DNA of 64,000 bases from Candidatus Gastranaerophilales bacterium (GCA_900552525.1 UNSK01000001.1:1-64000), one strand, 5' to 3'; shown: positions 1 to 10,032, numbered from the stretch's first letter. Program-made: numbers and translations. Notes: generated by a model not told the origin, from the letters alone.

Positions 1-180
1 GCCTGTGCAGGCGTTATACTGCACCATGCCGGCTGTAATAAAGGCTTCTCCATGTTTCGGACATATGCCGACTGCCTTGATGCTGCAGTCTGTTTCTGAC
101 ATCGGCGTTGTATAAAGCTTGCCCTCAAAGGCTGCAAGAGGTTTCAGGCAGAGCTGCAGCCCTTCCTGATTCATTGTCAT
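1..180 (-). CDS. Unknown protein, 3' part beyond window edge
   Basis: An open minus-strand frame begins with ATG at 180 (a second ATG lies at 174) and runs off the left edge after 60 codons. The reading begins MTMNQEGLQLCLKPL and contains a short Cys-Pro-Lys-His-Gly segment. It starts 12 bases after the traE stop codon, so it is probably the next gene of the leftward conjugation operon. It does not look like the usual traF that follows traE in CTnDOT-like elements. I do not recognise the family. Confidence 0.5.
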   Translation of the reverse strand, partial: MTMNQEGLQLCLKPLAAFEGKLYTTPMSETDCSIKAVGICPKHGEAFITAGMVQYNACTG

Positions 181-192
181 GTCGGGAAAGGA

Positions 193-549
193 TTACTGGA
201 AGAACAGCGGAAGAGCTTCCGAAAGTGCGATGAATGCGATACAGCCTCCGATGGTAAGCATGATGGTCTTCTTCACGTCCTGGTCTCCGTTTTGCATCTT
301 GAAATAGACGTTGAAGGCACCGACCAGAACGATAACGGCAGCAATGGCCTTCATCAGGTTCGATACCGGAGTCTGATAGGAACTGACTTCCTGGGTGGCC
401 TTGGTAAAACCTGCTGCTCCCTTGCTTCCTGCCATTACATTTGATGTGGAAATAACGAGTGCAATGGCCGCCATCACACACTTCTGTCCAAAACTTGAAC
501 CGATGAAACGCTCCGTAAGATTCCGGGCACTTTTCTTTATTATCTGCAT
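193..549 (-). CDS. traE: Conjugal transfer protein TraE (DUF4134 family)
   Basis: This 118-aa membrane protein belongs to the mating-pore genes of Bacteroides conjugative elements. A hydrophobic signal-like segment covers about residues 23-41, and two further membrane segments lie at about 66-84 and 96-115, the usual DUF4134 layout. The region between them carries the family's SYQTPV-like stretch. By analogy with VirB2/TrbC-like pilins it may be the pilin-like subunit, but that is inference. It lies in a leftward operon with the genes at 616-2939. Confidence 0.8.
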   Translation of the reverse strand: MQIIKKSARNLTERFIGSSFGQKCVMAAIALVISTSNVMAGSKGAAGFTKATQEVSSYQTPVSNLMKAIAAVIVLVGAFNVYFKMQNGDQDVKKTIMLTIGGCIAFIALSEALPLFFQ

Positions 550-615
550 TTCTGAATAATATTAAATGATTTCATCGCCAAAGAAACAGATGTCACTAAA
601 GGAACGGTATATATA

Positions 616-1050
616 TCAGGCATTCTCACAGCTGAAGATAACGGCACCGAGGTCACTGGTACCGGTCTCTGCCAGCCGGTTTATTTCCTGAATGATATTC
701 TCAACCAGAATGCCGTCAGTCATGATGGCCTCTCGGTAAACGTGTCTGGAAGATTCTGATTTGGATGCAGATTTCTCTGTACCGTCAGAATTATTACTTT
801 CATTATTTGATTCGGGATTCCCCGTATTATTCTGTTGGGGATTTCCTTCTTTTGATTCAGGTTCATCCCGGTTTATCTTTATCGGTCTGAAACTTCGCGC
901 CTCTTCCGATATGTCAATATCCTCTTCTTTATGGCTGTCCTGTTCGGCATTCTGTGCGGCCTTCGTCCTCTGGAAGTCCATGAAAATCATTGCCGCATAG
1001 TAGAATACCATTGCCACAAAGAGAAGGAATACTATCTGTCCGTACTGCAT
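616..1050 (-). CDS. Conjugation-operon membrane protein (TraD position)
   Basis: This 144-aa protein has one N-terminal membrane segment (about residues 5-24). A highly polar linker rich in Asn, Ser, Glu and Lys follows (about 30-105), and then a short folded tail. It sits between the HTH gene and traE, the position of traD in CTnDOT-type tra operons, and overlaps the upstream gene by 19 bases, which suggests coupled translation. The family is called by position only; no catalytic motif is visible. Confidence 0.6.
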   Translation of the reverse strand: MQYGQIVFLLFVAMVFYYAAMIFMDFQRTKAAQNAEQDSHKEEDIDISEEARSFRPIKINRDEPESKEGNPQQNNTGNPESNNESNNSDGTEKSASKSESSRHVYREAIMTDGILVENIIQEINRLAETGTSDLGAVIFSCENA

Positions 1051-1649
1051 GGCTGTTGTAATATGATGTTGGATGAAAGAGCGGAACTGTCCTCCGGAAG
1101 CGGAAGGATATGCAGTCCCAGTCTGATGCCCCGGCTTTCCAGACGTTCCCTGCGTTCCGTAGTGCCGGTATAATAAATCACGTTGTGTTCCTCACTGATG
1201 ATGTATCCGTTTGACTTCAAGTTTGAGCGTACCCTTACCTTTGCCCTGTTTGAGATGACACGGATACCTGTGACCGGTTCCAGTCCGAAGACGATACGCC
1301 GTCTTTCCCTCTTTACCATCTGGGTACGGATACGTGAGGAAATCTGGTGTTTCTCTTCACTGCTGCGTTTCAGTCCGAGTGCAGCGGCTATGCGTCCGAC
1401 ACTCATCCGGGTAATGCCGAGAGCTTTCCCTATCTCAGAGAAGGAACACTCCTGAAAGTGGTTTCTGATATAGTCGGCACGCTCCATCCATCTGGATTTG
1501 GCCATTTTTACAAGTCCAAGCTCACGGGCTTTCAGCTTGACGGTCGATTCGCTCAGATTGAGAACTGCTGCTGTATAGGCCGTGGTTTCTACCGGATACA
1601 GCTCGACAAGAGCGGCCAGCATCCTGTCGGTCCAGTCTGTCTTTTTCAT
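1032..1649 (-). CDS. Helix-turn-helix protein of the tra operon (TraC position)
   Basis: This 205-aa basic protein has two HTH-like segments near the N-terminus. One is at about residues 18-45 (YTAAVLNLSESTVKLKARE) and the other at about 62-92 (SFSEIGKALGITRMSVGRIA). A basic, beta-rich C-terminal half follows. It is probably a DNA-binding accessory or regulatory protein of the conjugative element. It starts 3 bases after the DUF3408 gene stop, so the two are clearly co-transcribed. Whether it matches the CTnDOT TraC family needs a profile search. Confidence 0.6.
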   Translation of the reverse strand: MKKTDWTDRMLAALVELYPVETTAYTAAVLNLSESTVKLKARELGLVKMAKSRWMERADYIRNHFQECSFSEIGKALGITRMSVGRIAAALGLKRSSEEKHQISSRIRTQMVKRERRRIVFGLEPVTGIRVISNRAKVRVRSNLKSNGYIISEEHNVIYYTGTTERRERLESRGIRLGLHILPLPEDSSALSSNIILQQPCSTDR

Positions 1650-1652
1650 ATC

Positions 1653-2051
1653 CTACAGATTATAACTGTTAAACAACGATTTCTTTTCTCTTCTGTATTC
1701 TGCCAGACGTGGCAGGTATGACTTGAAGAATGCCCTTACAATGGCATTCACCAGGTCAGAGCGGCATCTACCATGTATATCGCAGTCGTCCAGTGAATCC
1801 GCAAGGTCACGGTCAAGCTTGCAGACAAGCCTTTCAGTTTTGTCCGTTCCCGAACCGTCCGATTGCAGGAATTCCATGAAGTCATCCCAGCATCCTGTAT
1901 CCGAAAGGGAAACAGCAGTATCCTTTTCCTGTGCTTCATTATTATTCTCTCTTTGCTCAACCTGAGTTTCTACGGAATCATGCGTCAATATAAGTTCTGA
2001 ATCATTGATACCTCTTGTCAGGTCATCTATTTCCGGTATATCCTTACTCAT
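1653..2051 (-). CDS. DUF3408 conjugation protein (TraB-like)
   Basis: This 132-aa protein has a long acidic N-terminal half (residues 1-65). The C-terminal domain has a ribbon-helix-helix-like appearance (DIHGRCRSDLVNAIVRAFF, then YLPRLAEYRR), typical of the DUF3408 proteins encoded next to ParA in Bacteroides conjugative transposons. It probably binds DNA together with the ParA protein in transfer or maintenance. It lies 30 bases downstream of parA and directly before the HTH gene. Confidence 0.7.
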   Translation of the reverse strand: MSKDIPEIDDLTRGINDSELILTHDSVETQVEQRENNNEAQEKDTAVSLSDTGCWDDFMEFLQSDGSGTDKTERLVCKLDRDLADSLDDCDIHGRCRSDLVNAIVRAFFKSYLPRLAEYRREKKSLFNSYNL

Positions 2052-2081
2052 AGTGCTATGGTTATTGAAGTTTACTGATTA

Positions 2082-2939
2082 CTATAGTTCTTTATTCTGA
2101 TTGCAGTTGCCATTTTCTGAAGGACTGGTTTCAGATTGGCCGGTAATGTCCTGTAAAGCTTCATCACACGGCTGTGCCTTCTTTTTCTTCTTAGGTTTGG
2201 GATTCAGATTTTCCGTCAGCTGTATGCCTTTGAGTTCTTTTTCCCTTATCGGTTGAAGTGTATCGAAGATACTCTGATAGACCTTATCAAAGACCGATGT
2301 AACGATAGCTGCTTGCATATCCAGTGCCGCCATGGTGCTGAACCGTTCCATATCCGCACGTTTGGGAATCTTCGCAGTGACGTATCCATAGTTGGAGAAG
2401 GTATCCCTTGCATTGTCCCAGATAAGCAGTTCGGAACGTTTGCCGATTCTTCCGTCATTCAGATTGGGAATGATGAAGAGTCTGGCTTTCATCCTTTCAC
2501 CGACAGCTTTTTTCAGCCGGTCAACAAACATGAGGAAGCTGGCTGTGGAGGGAACGGTTACCAGGTCATAGTGAAATGGAACAATAATGATATCCGAGTT
2601 GACAAACATGGGTATCAGCCCTTCTGCTTTCAGACTGCCGGGTGAATCCATAAGTACAATATCTATTTCTGGATCGTTGTGAAGTTTCTCCATAAGGGAA
2701 GTCATCATCGCTTTGTCGTTGGCTTCGTATGCCCATACCTCGTATGGCATTTCCTGCTCACCGTATTTTCTGATGTCTGCCTTTCGGCATTTCATGATGG
2801 AGTGCTGGAAGTCACAGTCTATCACCACAACCCTTGCACCTTTTGTCACCAGATAGTTGGCAAAGGTGATGCAAAGGGTAGTCTTTCCCACACCTCCCTT
2901 CTGATTTGCAAATGTCACTATAACCGGAGTTTGTATCAT
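2082..2939 (-). CDS. traA: ParA/Soj-family ATPase (TraA)
   Basis: This ParA-type partition ATPase opens the tra block. From the chosen ATG at 2939 the protein reads MIQTPVIVTFANQKGGVGKTT, a deviant Walker A at the N-terminus. An Asp-containing A' motif (VVVIDCDFQHS) and a Walker B (IDIVLMDSPG) follow. The open frame extends 23 codons upstream, but the P-loop placement favours 2939. The C-terminus is Lys-rich and then acidic, an element-specific tail. It likely acts in maintenance or in regulating the conjugative element. Confidence 0.85.
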   Translation of the reverse strand: MIQTPVIVTFANQKGGVGKTTLCITFANYLVTKGARVVVIDCDFQHSIMKCRKADIRKYGEQEMPYEVWAYEANDKAMMTSLMEKLHNDPEIDIVLMDSPGSLKAEGLIPMFVNSDIIIVPFHYDLVTVPSTASFLMFVDRLKKAVGERMKARLFIIPNLNDGRIGKRSELLIWDNARDTFSNYGYVTAKIPKRADMERFSTMAALDMQAAIVTSVFDKVYQSIFDTLQPIREKELKGIQLTENLNPKPKKKKKAQPCDEALQDITGQSETSPSENGNCNQNKEL

Positions 2940-3169
2940 TTCAAGTATTGATTGATTTTGTGACAAATGTATTAACCAAGTTTTTTTGGTAAGAAATGTG
3001 CAACACATTTGTGATTTGGGATGGATAAACCAGAATATTCAGATAGATGAAATCTGAATCGCATATTTTATTTAACTATAAAAGTTACAATAGTACATTA
3101 CATTGTACAATAATTGTTTATGTCATATGATTTCGTGTAACAATACTCATACATTGCACAAATATAAAC

Positions 3170-3200
3170 TTGTCACTTTTTGGACATTTAATTAACTTTG
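3170..3200 (+). promoter_or_regulatory. Bacteroidales promoter of the cargo operon
   Basis: A TTG at 3170-3172 is followed after 20 bases by TAACTTTG at 3193-3200. This fits the Bacteroidales -33 TTTG / -7 TAnnTTTG consensus. The first usable ATG is at 3219. A TTG at 3198 lies inside the -7 box and cannot be a translated start from this promoter. No Shine-Dalgarno sequence is visible, as is normal for this phylum. Confidence 0.6.
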
Positions 3201-3218
3201 TACCAAAAACAAATAACA

Positions 3219-3641
3219 ATGGATAAATTCATTAAAAATCTCATAGAAGGCAATAATTTCCCACCAAAAGGTTCTGTTACTTTCACCTCTTCAGATCACG
3301 TAAGATTTCAAAATAATCAAGATATATCTGGCCATAACTATGGAGCAAATAGAAGATTAGTTATAGAAAAAAATATTGAAGATGGAGAAGGATATACCGT
3401 CACTATGTTTAACTTGGACGGTATGCACCCTTTGTGGCAGAACAATATACAGATGTCTCCAAAACGTATGCGCATTACTAATGTTAGCGACAATATAGTT
3501 CAACTTCGTGGTTATGGGTATGATAGCATGGGGGCTTCATTCGCGGATTATGGTGTAGTTTTACTTATTGAAAATGAGGAAATTATACGTGTTCAATTAA
3601 ATATGTACGACCGAAACATAAGTATAGTTTATCTAAAATAA
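3219..3641 (+). CDS. Unknown small protein, first gene of cargo operon
   Basis: This 140-aa protein starts at ATG 3219 (MDKFIKNL), chosen because the upstream TTG lies in the promoter. The sequence suggests a compact beta-rich fold with alternating hydrophobic strands, many Asn and aromatic residues, and no signal peptide or membrane segment. I recognise no domain. It is 6 bases upstream of the helicase gene and shares its AT-rich composition, so it is probably a subunit or regulator of the same system. Confidence 0.7.
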   Translation: MDKFIKNLIEGNNFPPKGSVTFTSSDHVRFQNNQDISGHNYGANRRLVIEKNIEDGEGYTVTMFNLDGMHPLWQNNIQMSPKRMRITNVSDNIVQLRGYGYDSMGASFADYGVVLLIENEEIIRVQLNMYDRNISIVYLK

Positions 3642-3647
3642 AATAAT

Positions 3648-6600
3648 ATGGCTGAATTAGATAGAACATTCACGGAAGAATTATTTACAGAGGTACTGGA
3701 GTCAACGCCATGTATTATTGTATACTCTCAACAAGCCTTTGAGTGTAGCAAGAATTATCTTAAATCTACAACTCAGACAGCAAAAGAAATTTTCGAATCT
3801 ATTCTTGGTGTCCATCAATGCAAAATTATTTATAAAGGAAAGACCAAGAAAGACTTTCGAAAATATCAATTTATTATCGAAGAATTGAAGTTATCTATAT
3901 ATGTTACGCCAAGACAAAATCTAACTGAATTCTCGTTAAGCTATATCTCAGACGAAGAATTTGTTGTCCCAACTGATCCCTCTGAATATAAGAGCATGAA
4001 TCTGAAATTCATGGCTGAAGAATACATAAACCACAATTTTATGGATTTCCTCGATCGCAATGACCTTATGACATCATATCGTGAAATCAAGGATTTCTGT
4101 ACAAGTCTTCTTTCCTTGAAAGAACCAGTAAGAGAGATAAATAGAGAACAATCTCGAAAAATGTGGAAAGCATATATTGATGGTGAAAGAGCTTTAAATA
4201 CAGATAAGAAGGAATTATTTATTGTAGAAGAAGTCGGAACCATAGAGAAAGAGCACTATAATAACCGCACGTATAATACATTAACATTAAAAGTTAAAGC
4301 TCCAACTCTTCAGGAAAGATTGACTTCAGCTATAAAAAATGTTCAAGCTACAAAATACCGTAATCCTAATATAGATTTTGTAACAAATAAAAAAGGAGAA
4401 ATATCATTTGTCGGTTACGTTGATATAACAGAAGAAATTCTTGAAGAGTTATCAAATGTAGCAGCTGATAACTGCTATAAAGTAGCTGAAGATGTAAAGC
4501 ATATTCTTTCTGGTAGTTTAACACTTAAGTCATCAGAAAATCTTGATAATTTGTTGGAGAGTATAAATTCAAACCTAAATGATTATGATCCGAACTATAG
4601 CTATGCAGATGGGGTATATACCTTTAACGATGATAGTCAAGCGTTATATCTAGAAGAATTAATAAAATCTGATTATCCTGAAACATTGACAACTGAACGC
4701 AGGACTGTTATAGTCGCATCGTTTAAAAGCAACCAAAATATAGCTTCAATTATATCTGAGATTAAAGAAATGCCAGGAGTGATAGATGTACTTGATTCTG
4801 TTAGTGGTCAACTACTTATAAAAACTCAGGGAAAAAGTTATCTTAACTTTAACTCTCAAGCAATACAAAGTATAAGAATTGCTGCTTGCAGAGCTATCTT
4901 TACACCTACAGATTTTAGACCAGATGTGCAAATTGAAGGTCTTTCTGTAAGTGGGAATTCATATATTTTTACTTCTAATGATTCTTATTCTTTTTTCAAC
5001 ACTGCATACGAGATGCACCAGAAGGTTATTGCTGCATATGATAATAAGACCTTCATAAAAAAAGAATACGACTATGGCTGTTTTGTAATTCCGAATAAGG
5101 GATTGTTGCGTGAAATGCAGTTAAAATTTGTTTCTAACAAACGGATTAGAGTTAAAGCAGCATCAGGATTGGTTGAATTTTATCCAGCTGATTATAACAA
5201 CTATATAGAATTACTTTCTCAAGTTCGCCAACATTGTGGTGAATCTTTAAGTATTCAAGAACCGGAATATCATCCTTCTGTTGCTATCAAATTATTAAGT
5301 GATGATATTAGCTATTGTAAGAAAGTTTATAAGGAGGTAGCGGAAAAAATAACTGAGATTGCTCCTTCTTTTACAGCCTCTTTTGAAAATGATGAAACAT
5401 GTCAGGTTCTCAATTACACTATTGAGTATACTGAGTTGGAAGAATTAGCTTCATTTCATGATGCTATCAACTCTAGTATAACTTTATACCCATCTTTGCT
5501 TACAAATGAATATGATTTAAATGATGAAGGTAAAACTATATTGTCTTTTGAGTTTGACCATCAATTAAATATAAAATTTGAAAAGAATCTTAGAAATGGT
5601 TATATAAATGAGAACGTAAATCTCATCAAGGCTAATGAATATGATGCTATTAATGAAGCGATAGATTTGGCATATGAGGAAGAGTATCAGGATTATGATG
5701 AAATTAAAGAACTGAGAAATAACAGAACTCAAATGCTGAAAAATGCTTTGAAGCTAGGAAAATGCATTGGAAGAAAACTCAATAGTATTAAATTTGAAAT
5801 TAGCTCAGAATTTATTGAATACATGGAGGATCGCAATGCCCAAGGACGAGTTGAGAGATTTATACATGTTGGAGACTACTTGCAATTTCCGATGGTTGGC
5901 AAATCTTCTGAGTTACAAAGATTGGCCGATTCAATGTTGCGAATTACCAATCCAAACCAGTTCTATCCACATTCAAAAACTAAAAGGATTCCTGCACCTG
6001 CTAATCCAAGATTATGTGACTTCCTATTTGATCCTAGATATGCAGGTGAATTTGATGAGAATCTTGAAGAGGTTAAGAAACGAATAACAGAAACAAAAAT
6101 TGAAAAGTTCCTTAATGATAAGCAATTGGAGGCTGTAGCAAAAGCTGTTTCTGCTCCTGATATTGCAATTATTCAAGGCCCTCCTGGTACAGGTAAGACA
6201 ACTGTTATTGCAGAGATTATATGGCAACAAATACTTAAGAAACCTGATTCGAAGATTCTTCTAACTTCACAAACTAACCTTGCAGTTGACAATGCTCTTG
6301 AAAGATTGCAGGGGCGTAGAGGTATTAGACCTGTACGAATCCAGAATGCATCAACGGAGAAAGAAATCGGAATAGAAGCAAAAAGGTACATGTTGGACTT
6401 TATGGAAGATTGGTGTATTAAACCAAGTGCTGAGAATGAAGACAATGGTACAAACATTTGGATAGACTCCATTCTTAAAGGCATGACAGATGATACTAAG
6501 TATGCATCTGTTATAAATCAATGGAAGAGGGATCTTACTGTCAGAGATCGCAATACAAGAGAGTATTTCTATGAAGCATATAAGAGTAATGTAAATCTTG

Positions 6601-7631
6601 TTGCTGCCACTTGTAGTATATGTGGCTCCAAACAACTTCAAGAAATATATAAATATTTGTTTGGTAACAATGAGAATGCTTTTGATGTTGTTATTATGGA
6701 TGAAGCAAGTAAGGCTACACCATTGGAGATGTCTGTACCTATGGTATGGGGAAAGAAAATCATCATCATAGGTGACCATAAACAGCTTCCACCGATGATG
6801 AATGAAAATAACATCATAACATCCTTGAAAAAGGCAAATCAAAAAGTATTGGCAGAAACCATCGAAAGCTTCAAGGAGTCACAATTTGAAATATTATTTA
6901 GAACAGCATTCAAACTCAAACCATCAATAGTCGCAACTTTGGATACACAATACCGAATGCATAAAAAGATTATGGATACGATTGGTCATTTCTATAGTGA
7001 AGAACTTGAAGAAGGTCTGAAATGTGGACTTGCTGATGAAGACATGGATAATGAACAATATAATGCTAGAGGAAGTCGTTATCATGGACTTACTATTCCT
7101 GGGTTTATTGAACCACAAACACATGCTATTTGGGTTAATGTAAATACATATGAAAGCCAGCCGAGTGGCTCTACATCATATGTAAATTACGGTGAACTAG
7201 ATGCTATTAAAACAGTCATTAAAGCCTTGCAAAAAGCAGACGGTTTCCAAAAGTTTATGGATTCTCAAGAAAAACCAGAAGATAAAGAAATAGGTATAAT
7301 AACTTTCTATGGAGCACAATATGGTAAAATTAAAGAAATGTACAAGGATGGAAAAATTGACAAGTCACTTCCTTGTAGAATTAATGTAGTGGACAAGTTC
7401 CAAGGTATGGAGCGTAACATAATCATAATTTCAACCGTGAGAAGCAATAAAGAGAAACATTACGGATTTGCTGAAGATATTAGACGTATAAATGTCGGTT
7501 TCTCTCGTGCAAGAAGACTTCTAATTGTCATTGGGAATAGAGACTTCTTTAGAGAAAATGCTCATTATAAAAAATCAATTGATGAGATGGACCATTTTGA
7601 TATTAAACAACTTCAACATTTGGTAAGATGA
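3648..7631 (+). CDS. Large superfamily 1 helicase (UPF1/DNA2-like)
   Basis: This 1,327-aa protein has an SF1 helicase core in its last third. The sequence shows GPPGTGKTT (Walker A) at residues 844-852, DEAS (motif II) at 1018-1021 followed by GDHKQLPPM (motif III), QYRMHKKI (motif IV region), VDKFQGMERN (motif V) and NVGFSRARR (motif VI). DEAS and the motif V/VI forms are typical of UPF1-like SF1B helicases, which act on DNA or RNA. The first 800 residues are alpha/beta without a recognised domain. The gene overlaps the nuclease gene by 4 bases (ATGA), suggesting coupled translation and a joint complex. Confidence 0.85.
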   Translation: MAELDRTFTEELFTEVLESTPCIIVYSQQAFECSKNYLKSTTQTAKEIFESILGVHQCKIIYKGKTKKDFRKYQFIIEELKLSIYVTPRQNLTEFSLSYISDEEFVVPTDPSEYKSMNLKFMAEEYINHNFMDFLDRNDLMTSYREIKDFCTSLLSLKEPVREINREQSRKMWKAYIDGERALNTDKKELFIVEEVGTIEKEHYNNRTYNTLTLKVKAPTLQERLTSAIKNVQATKYRNPNIDFVTNKKGEISFVGYVDITEEILEELSNVAADNCYKVAEDVKHILSGSLTLKSSENLDNLLESINSNLNDYDPNYSYADGVYTFNDDSQALYLEELIKSDYPETLTTERRTVIVASFKSNQNIASIISEIKEMPGVIDVLDSVSGQLLIKTQGKSYLNFNSQAIQSIRIAACRAIFTPTDFRPDVQIEGLSVSGNSYIFTSNDSYSFFNTAYEMHQKVIAAYDNKTFIKKEYDYGCFVIPNKGLLREMQLKFVSNKRIRVKAASGLVEFYPADYNNYIELLSQVRQHCGESLSIQEPEYHPSVAIKLLSDDISYCKKVYKEVAEKITEIAPSFTASFENDETCQVLNYTIEYTELEELASFHDAINSSITLYPSLLTNEYDLNDEGKTILSFEFDHQLNIKFEKNLRNGYINENVNLIKANEYDAINEAIDLAYEEEYQDYDEIKELRNNRTQMLKNALKLGKCIGRKLNSIKFEISSEFIEYMEDRNAQGRVERFIHVGDYLQFPMVGKSSELQRLADSMLRITNPNQFYPHSKTKRIPAPANPRLCDFLFDPRYAGEFDENLEEVKKRITETKIEKFLNDKQLEAVAKAVSAPDIAIIQGPPGTGKTTVIAEIIWQQILKKPDSKILLTSQTNLAVDNALERLQGRRGIRPVRIQNASTEKEIGIEAKRYMLDFMEDWCIKPSAENEDNGTNIWIDSILKGMTDDTKYASVINQWKRDLTVRDRNTREYFYEAYKSNVNLVAATCSICGSKQLQEIYKYLFGNNENAFDVVIMDEASKATPLEMSVPMVWGKKIIIIGDHKQLPPMMNENNIITSLKKANQKVLAETIESFKESQFEILFRTAFKLKPSIVATLDTQYRMHKKIMDTIGHFYSEELEEGLKCGLADEDMDNEQYNARGSRYHGLTIPGFIEPQTHAIWVNVNTYESQPSGSTSYVNYGELDAIKTVIKALQKADGFQKFMDSQEKPEDKEIGIITFYGAQYGKIKEMYKDGKIDKSLPCRINVVDKFQGMERNIIIISTVRSNKEKHYGFAEDIRRINVGFSRARRLLIVIGNRDFFRENAHYKKSIDEMDHFDIKQLQHLVR

Positions 7632-10030
7632 AACAAAATACATATAACAAGGGACGAAACAAAAATTTTACCCCAAAGTCTAAGAAGTTTAAGTCACAAC
7701 CTCTAAAAGAGGATTTTGACAAAAAGGAAACTATTGAAGAGACGTTGGATCAACGCCTCAATAATGTCATTGATAAAAATAAAGCAATATCTGAACTCAT
7801 TATCGGATATATACCATATACTATTAAGTTTGTAGCTCAGTTATATAAAGGAGTTACAAACAAACCGGAAAAAATTTCAGCATTTGAGAAAGCCATTGTT
7901 GGAATAATTAGTATTGACGGACAAACATCACTTTCCAATATTGGCAAAATATTAGGATTGGATATAGAGCATGACATTGCTGAACAAAAGATGATTCGTA
8001 ATGCTATTGACTCTATGATTCGATACAATCTTGTGACGGGTGACGAGTCCGCATATTTTATCACGGAACAGGGACAAGAATTTGCCGCTCATGGTGAGAG
8101 AATGAAATCATTTAGTTCCGATTTTGAACTTTGGTATTTAAATAATAATCATTCTTTTGCCGGTTTACGTGACTGTATCTCATCTGATGATATTCAACTT
8201 ATCAATGAATCAGATTTTTTAAAAGAGGAAGAATCTTTAACCCCTCTAAGCTTTGAAGAAATAAAAGCGCTTTCTGAAATACAAGCATCAAATATGCAGA
8301 GTTCAAAGGAAAGATTTATTCTTCAGAATGCAACCCCACAAAATCATAATTTTTATAAGTACGAATTGATAGTTTGTTTTGTTCAGAGCATTAGAACAAA
8401 ACAAGTCAGGGCTATTGTTTATGACGATGTAACACAGAGTGTTTTGCCTCAGTTATCTCAATTAATTGAAGATGATGAAGATTTAAAACAGACTTTGTTT
8501 TCCCAAATGCTTCAAGCTGCAAGTGAGAGTGAAGACCTTACGATTTACAATGATTTAGACCTTGCCAAGTCTGATCCTTTGGTAAAGGAAGATGTAGCAA
8601 ATATTATTACAGCAGAAAAGAAACTTATTGAGCAAGAGGATAAGCAATCTATAGCAAATGAAGAAAATAAAAAGGCAGAGGAAATTAATTCTAATGATCT
8701 TTCAGAAAGGCTTCATAAACGTGCATTATATGATACTATTGCATTTGAATCCGAATTGCATAATATTTTCCAAACTGACAAACCTGATGAAATATGGTTA
8801 TCCAGTCCATGGGTAGCAGATGGTACATTTATGCGCAACAGACTTCCTTTAATCAAGAATTATCTTAAACAAGGAGGTAAAGTGTTCATATCTTACTCTG
8901 CTCCAGACGAAGGGCTTGACAGCCACAAGGATAAGATGGTAGGAAGCCAATCCCAAAAAGCACTTGAAACTTTAGAAACTGAATACAGTAAACAGTTCTT
9001 TCATGTTGAGCTTCCTGCATTCCATAAGAAGAATGTTATTGAAGTAAAAAATGGTCAATGTGTATTGTTTACAGGAAGTTTTAACGTTCTATCATTTTCT
9101 GTGACATCTAAAAATATCACTCATGTTAGAACAGAAGAGATGTGTCTTGCTCATTATCAAGCTGCAATTAATCAATATCTTTTATCAAAGAAACAATTTG
9201 CAGAAAAGTACATTGAAAAAGCATTGCAAGAGATTTCCATATTGCCTTCTGCCGATGTACAAAACTACAAAAATGAGAGGATTGAGTATTTTAGAAAAGA
9301 TGCTAACCTTGAGGAATTATTTATTGATTACGACAATATTCTTGAGGAACGTAGAACTATGGCAAAATCAGACCTGCTTACAAAAGAGATAGAGGCATTA
9401 AAGAATGAAATTGAAAGCAAAATGTCAAATGGCCTATCTCAAAAAGAGGTTGGTTTTTATAGGGCAAAATTGTTTAAATTATCATCTGCAGGCAATGGCT
9501 CTATCATAAGTGATGATATTCAAAATGTAATTATTCACTTGCAGAAGCTAATTAATTCATCCACAATGAAGTCAAAGGTGAATAATGCAAGTGATTCATA
9601 TAAACCCAAAAAGAAAAATGATGCAGGTAATACAGAATCCTATGATAAGATTTTATCTTTAACAATGTCCTTCTATGAATTAGAGCCTACAGATTCAATA
9701 TCTATTATAAAACATCTCACAGCTCTCTTTTACTTGTCGTTATCCGATAATGCTATAAAAGCAAATATTGGGGACAAGTGGAAGGATAAGTTGATTGCTT
9801 TATTGAGCAGCTCAGAATTAAGGAAACTATTCAAATACAATATATTAAAAGATAAACAAGAAGGAGCTTCTCGTGTATTTATAGCTATAGATGAAAAGTT
9901 GTATGCTTTTTATAATATCAGATTGGGTAATAAATTGGTAAAGCAATTGTTTCCAGATAAAATCTTTTTGAATAAAGATGATTACCATGATCCATTAAAA
10001 AATATTGAAGAATTGTTATTTTCGTTATAA
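7628..10030 (+). CDS. Phospholipase D-type nuclease protein
   Basis: This 800-aa protein has a winged-helix-like segment at about residues 80-155 and a Glu/Lys-rich linker at about 315-360. A PLD-fold domain follows at about 365-495, with a short HxK motif (HKK) at 466-468 and a GSFN motif at 483-486. That is one HKD-type half site, as in dimeric PLD nucleases; the usual acidic residue after HxK is not clearly present. A helical, coiled-coil-prone C-terminal half follows. Pairing with a UPF1-like helicase through an ATGA overlap suggests a helicase-nuclease effector. No membrane segments are seen. Confidence 0.75.
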   Translation: MKQNTYNKGRNKNFTPKSKKFKSQPLKEDFDKKETIEETLDQRLNNVIDKNKAISELIIGYIPYTIKFVAQLYKGVTNKPEKISAFEKAIVGIISIDGQTSLSNIGKILGLDIEHDIAEQKMIRNAIDSMIRYNLVTGDESAYFITEQGQEFAAHGERMKSFSSDFELWYLNNNHSFAGLRDCISSDDIQLINESDFLKEEESLTPLSFEEIKALSEIQASNMQSSKERFILQNATPQNHNFYKYELIVCFVQSIRTKQVRAIVYDDVTQSVLPQLSQLIEDDEDLKQTLFSQMLQAASESEDLTIYNDLDLAKSDPLVKEDVANIITAEKKLIEQEDKQSIANEENKKAEEINSNDLSERLHKRALYDTIAFESELHNIFQTDKPDEIWLSSPWVADGTFMRNRLPLIKNYLKQGGKVFISYSAPDEGLDSHKDKMVGSQSQKALETLETEYSKQFFHVELPAFHKKNVIEVKNGQCVLFTGSFNVLSFSVTSKNITHVRTEEMCLAHYQAAINQYLLSKKQFAEKYIEKALQEISILPSADVQNYKNERIEYFRKDANLEELFIDYDNILEERRTMAKSDLLTKEIEALKNEIESKMSNGLSQKEVGFYRAKLFKLSSAGNGSIISDDIQNVIIHLQKLINSSTMKSKVNNASDSYKPKKKNDAGNTESYDKILSLTMSFYELEPTDSISIIKHLTALFYLSLSDNAIKANIGDKWKDKLIALLSSSELRKLFKYNILKDKQEGASRVFIAIDEKLYAFYNIRLGNKLVKQLFPDKIFLNKDDYHDPLKNIEELLFSL

Positions 10031-10032
10031 TT

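Noticed and set aside
6351..6842. Minus-strand frame of 163 codons
   Set aside because: Antisense to the helicase core, whose Walker motifs lie in the + frame.
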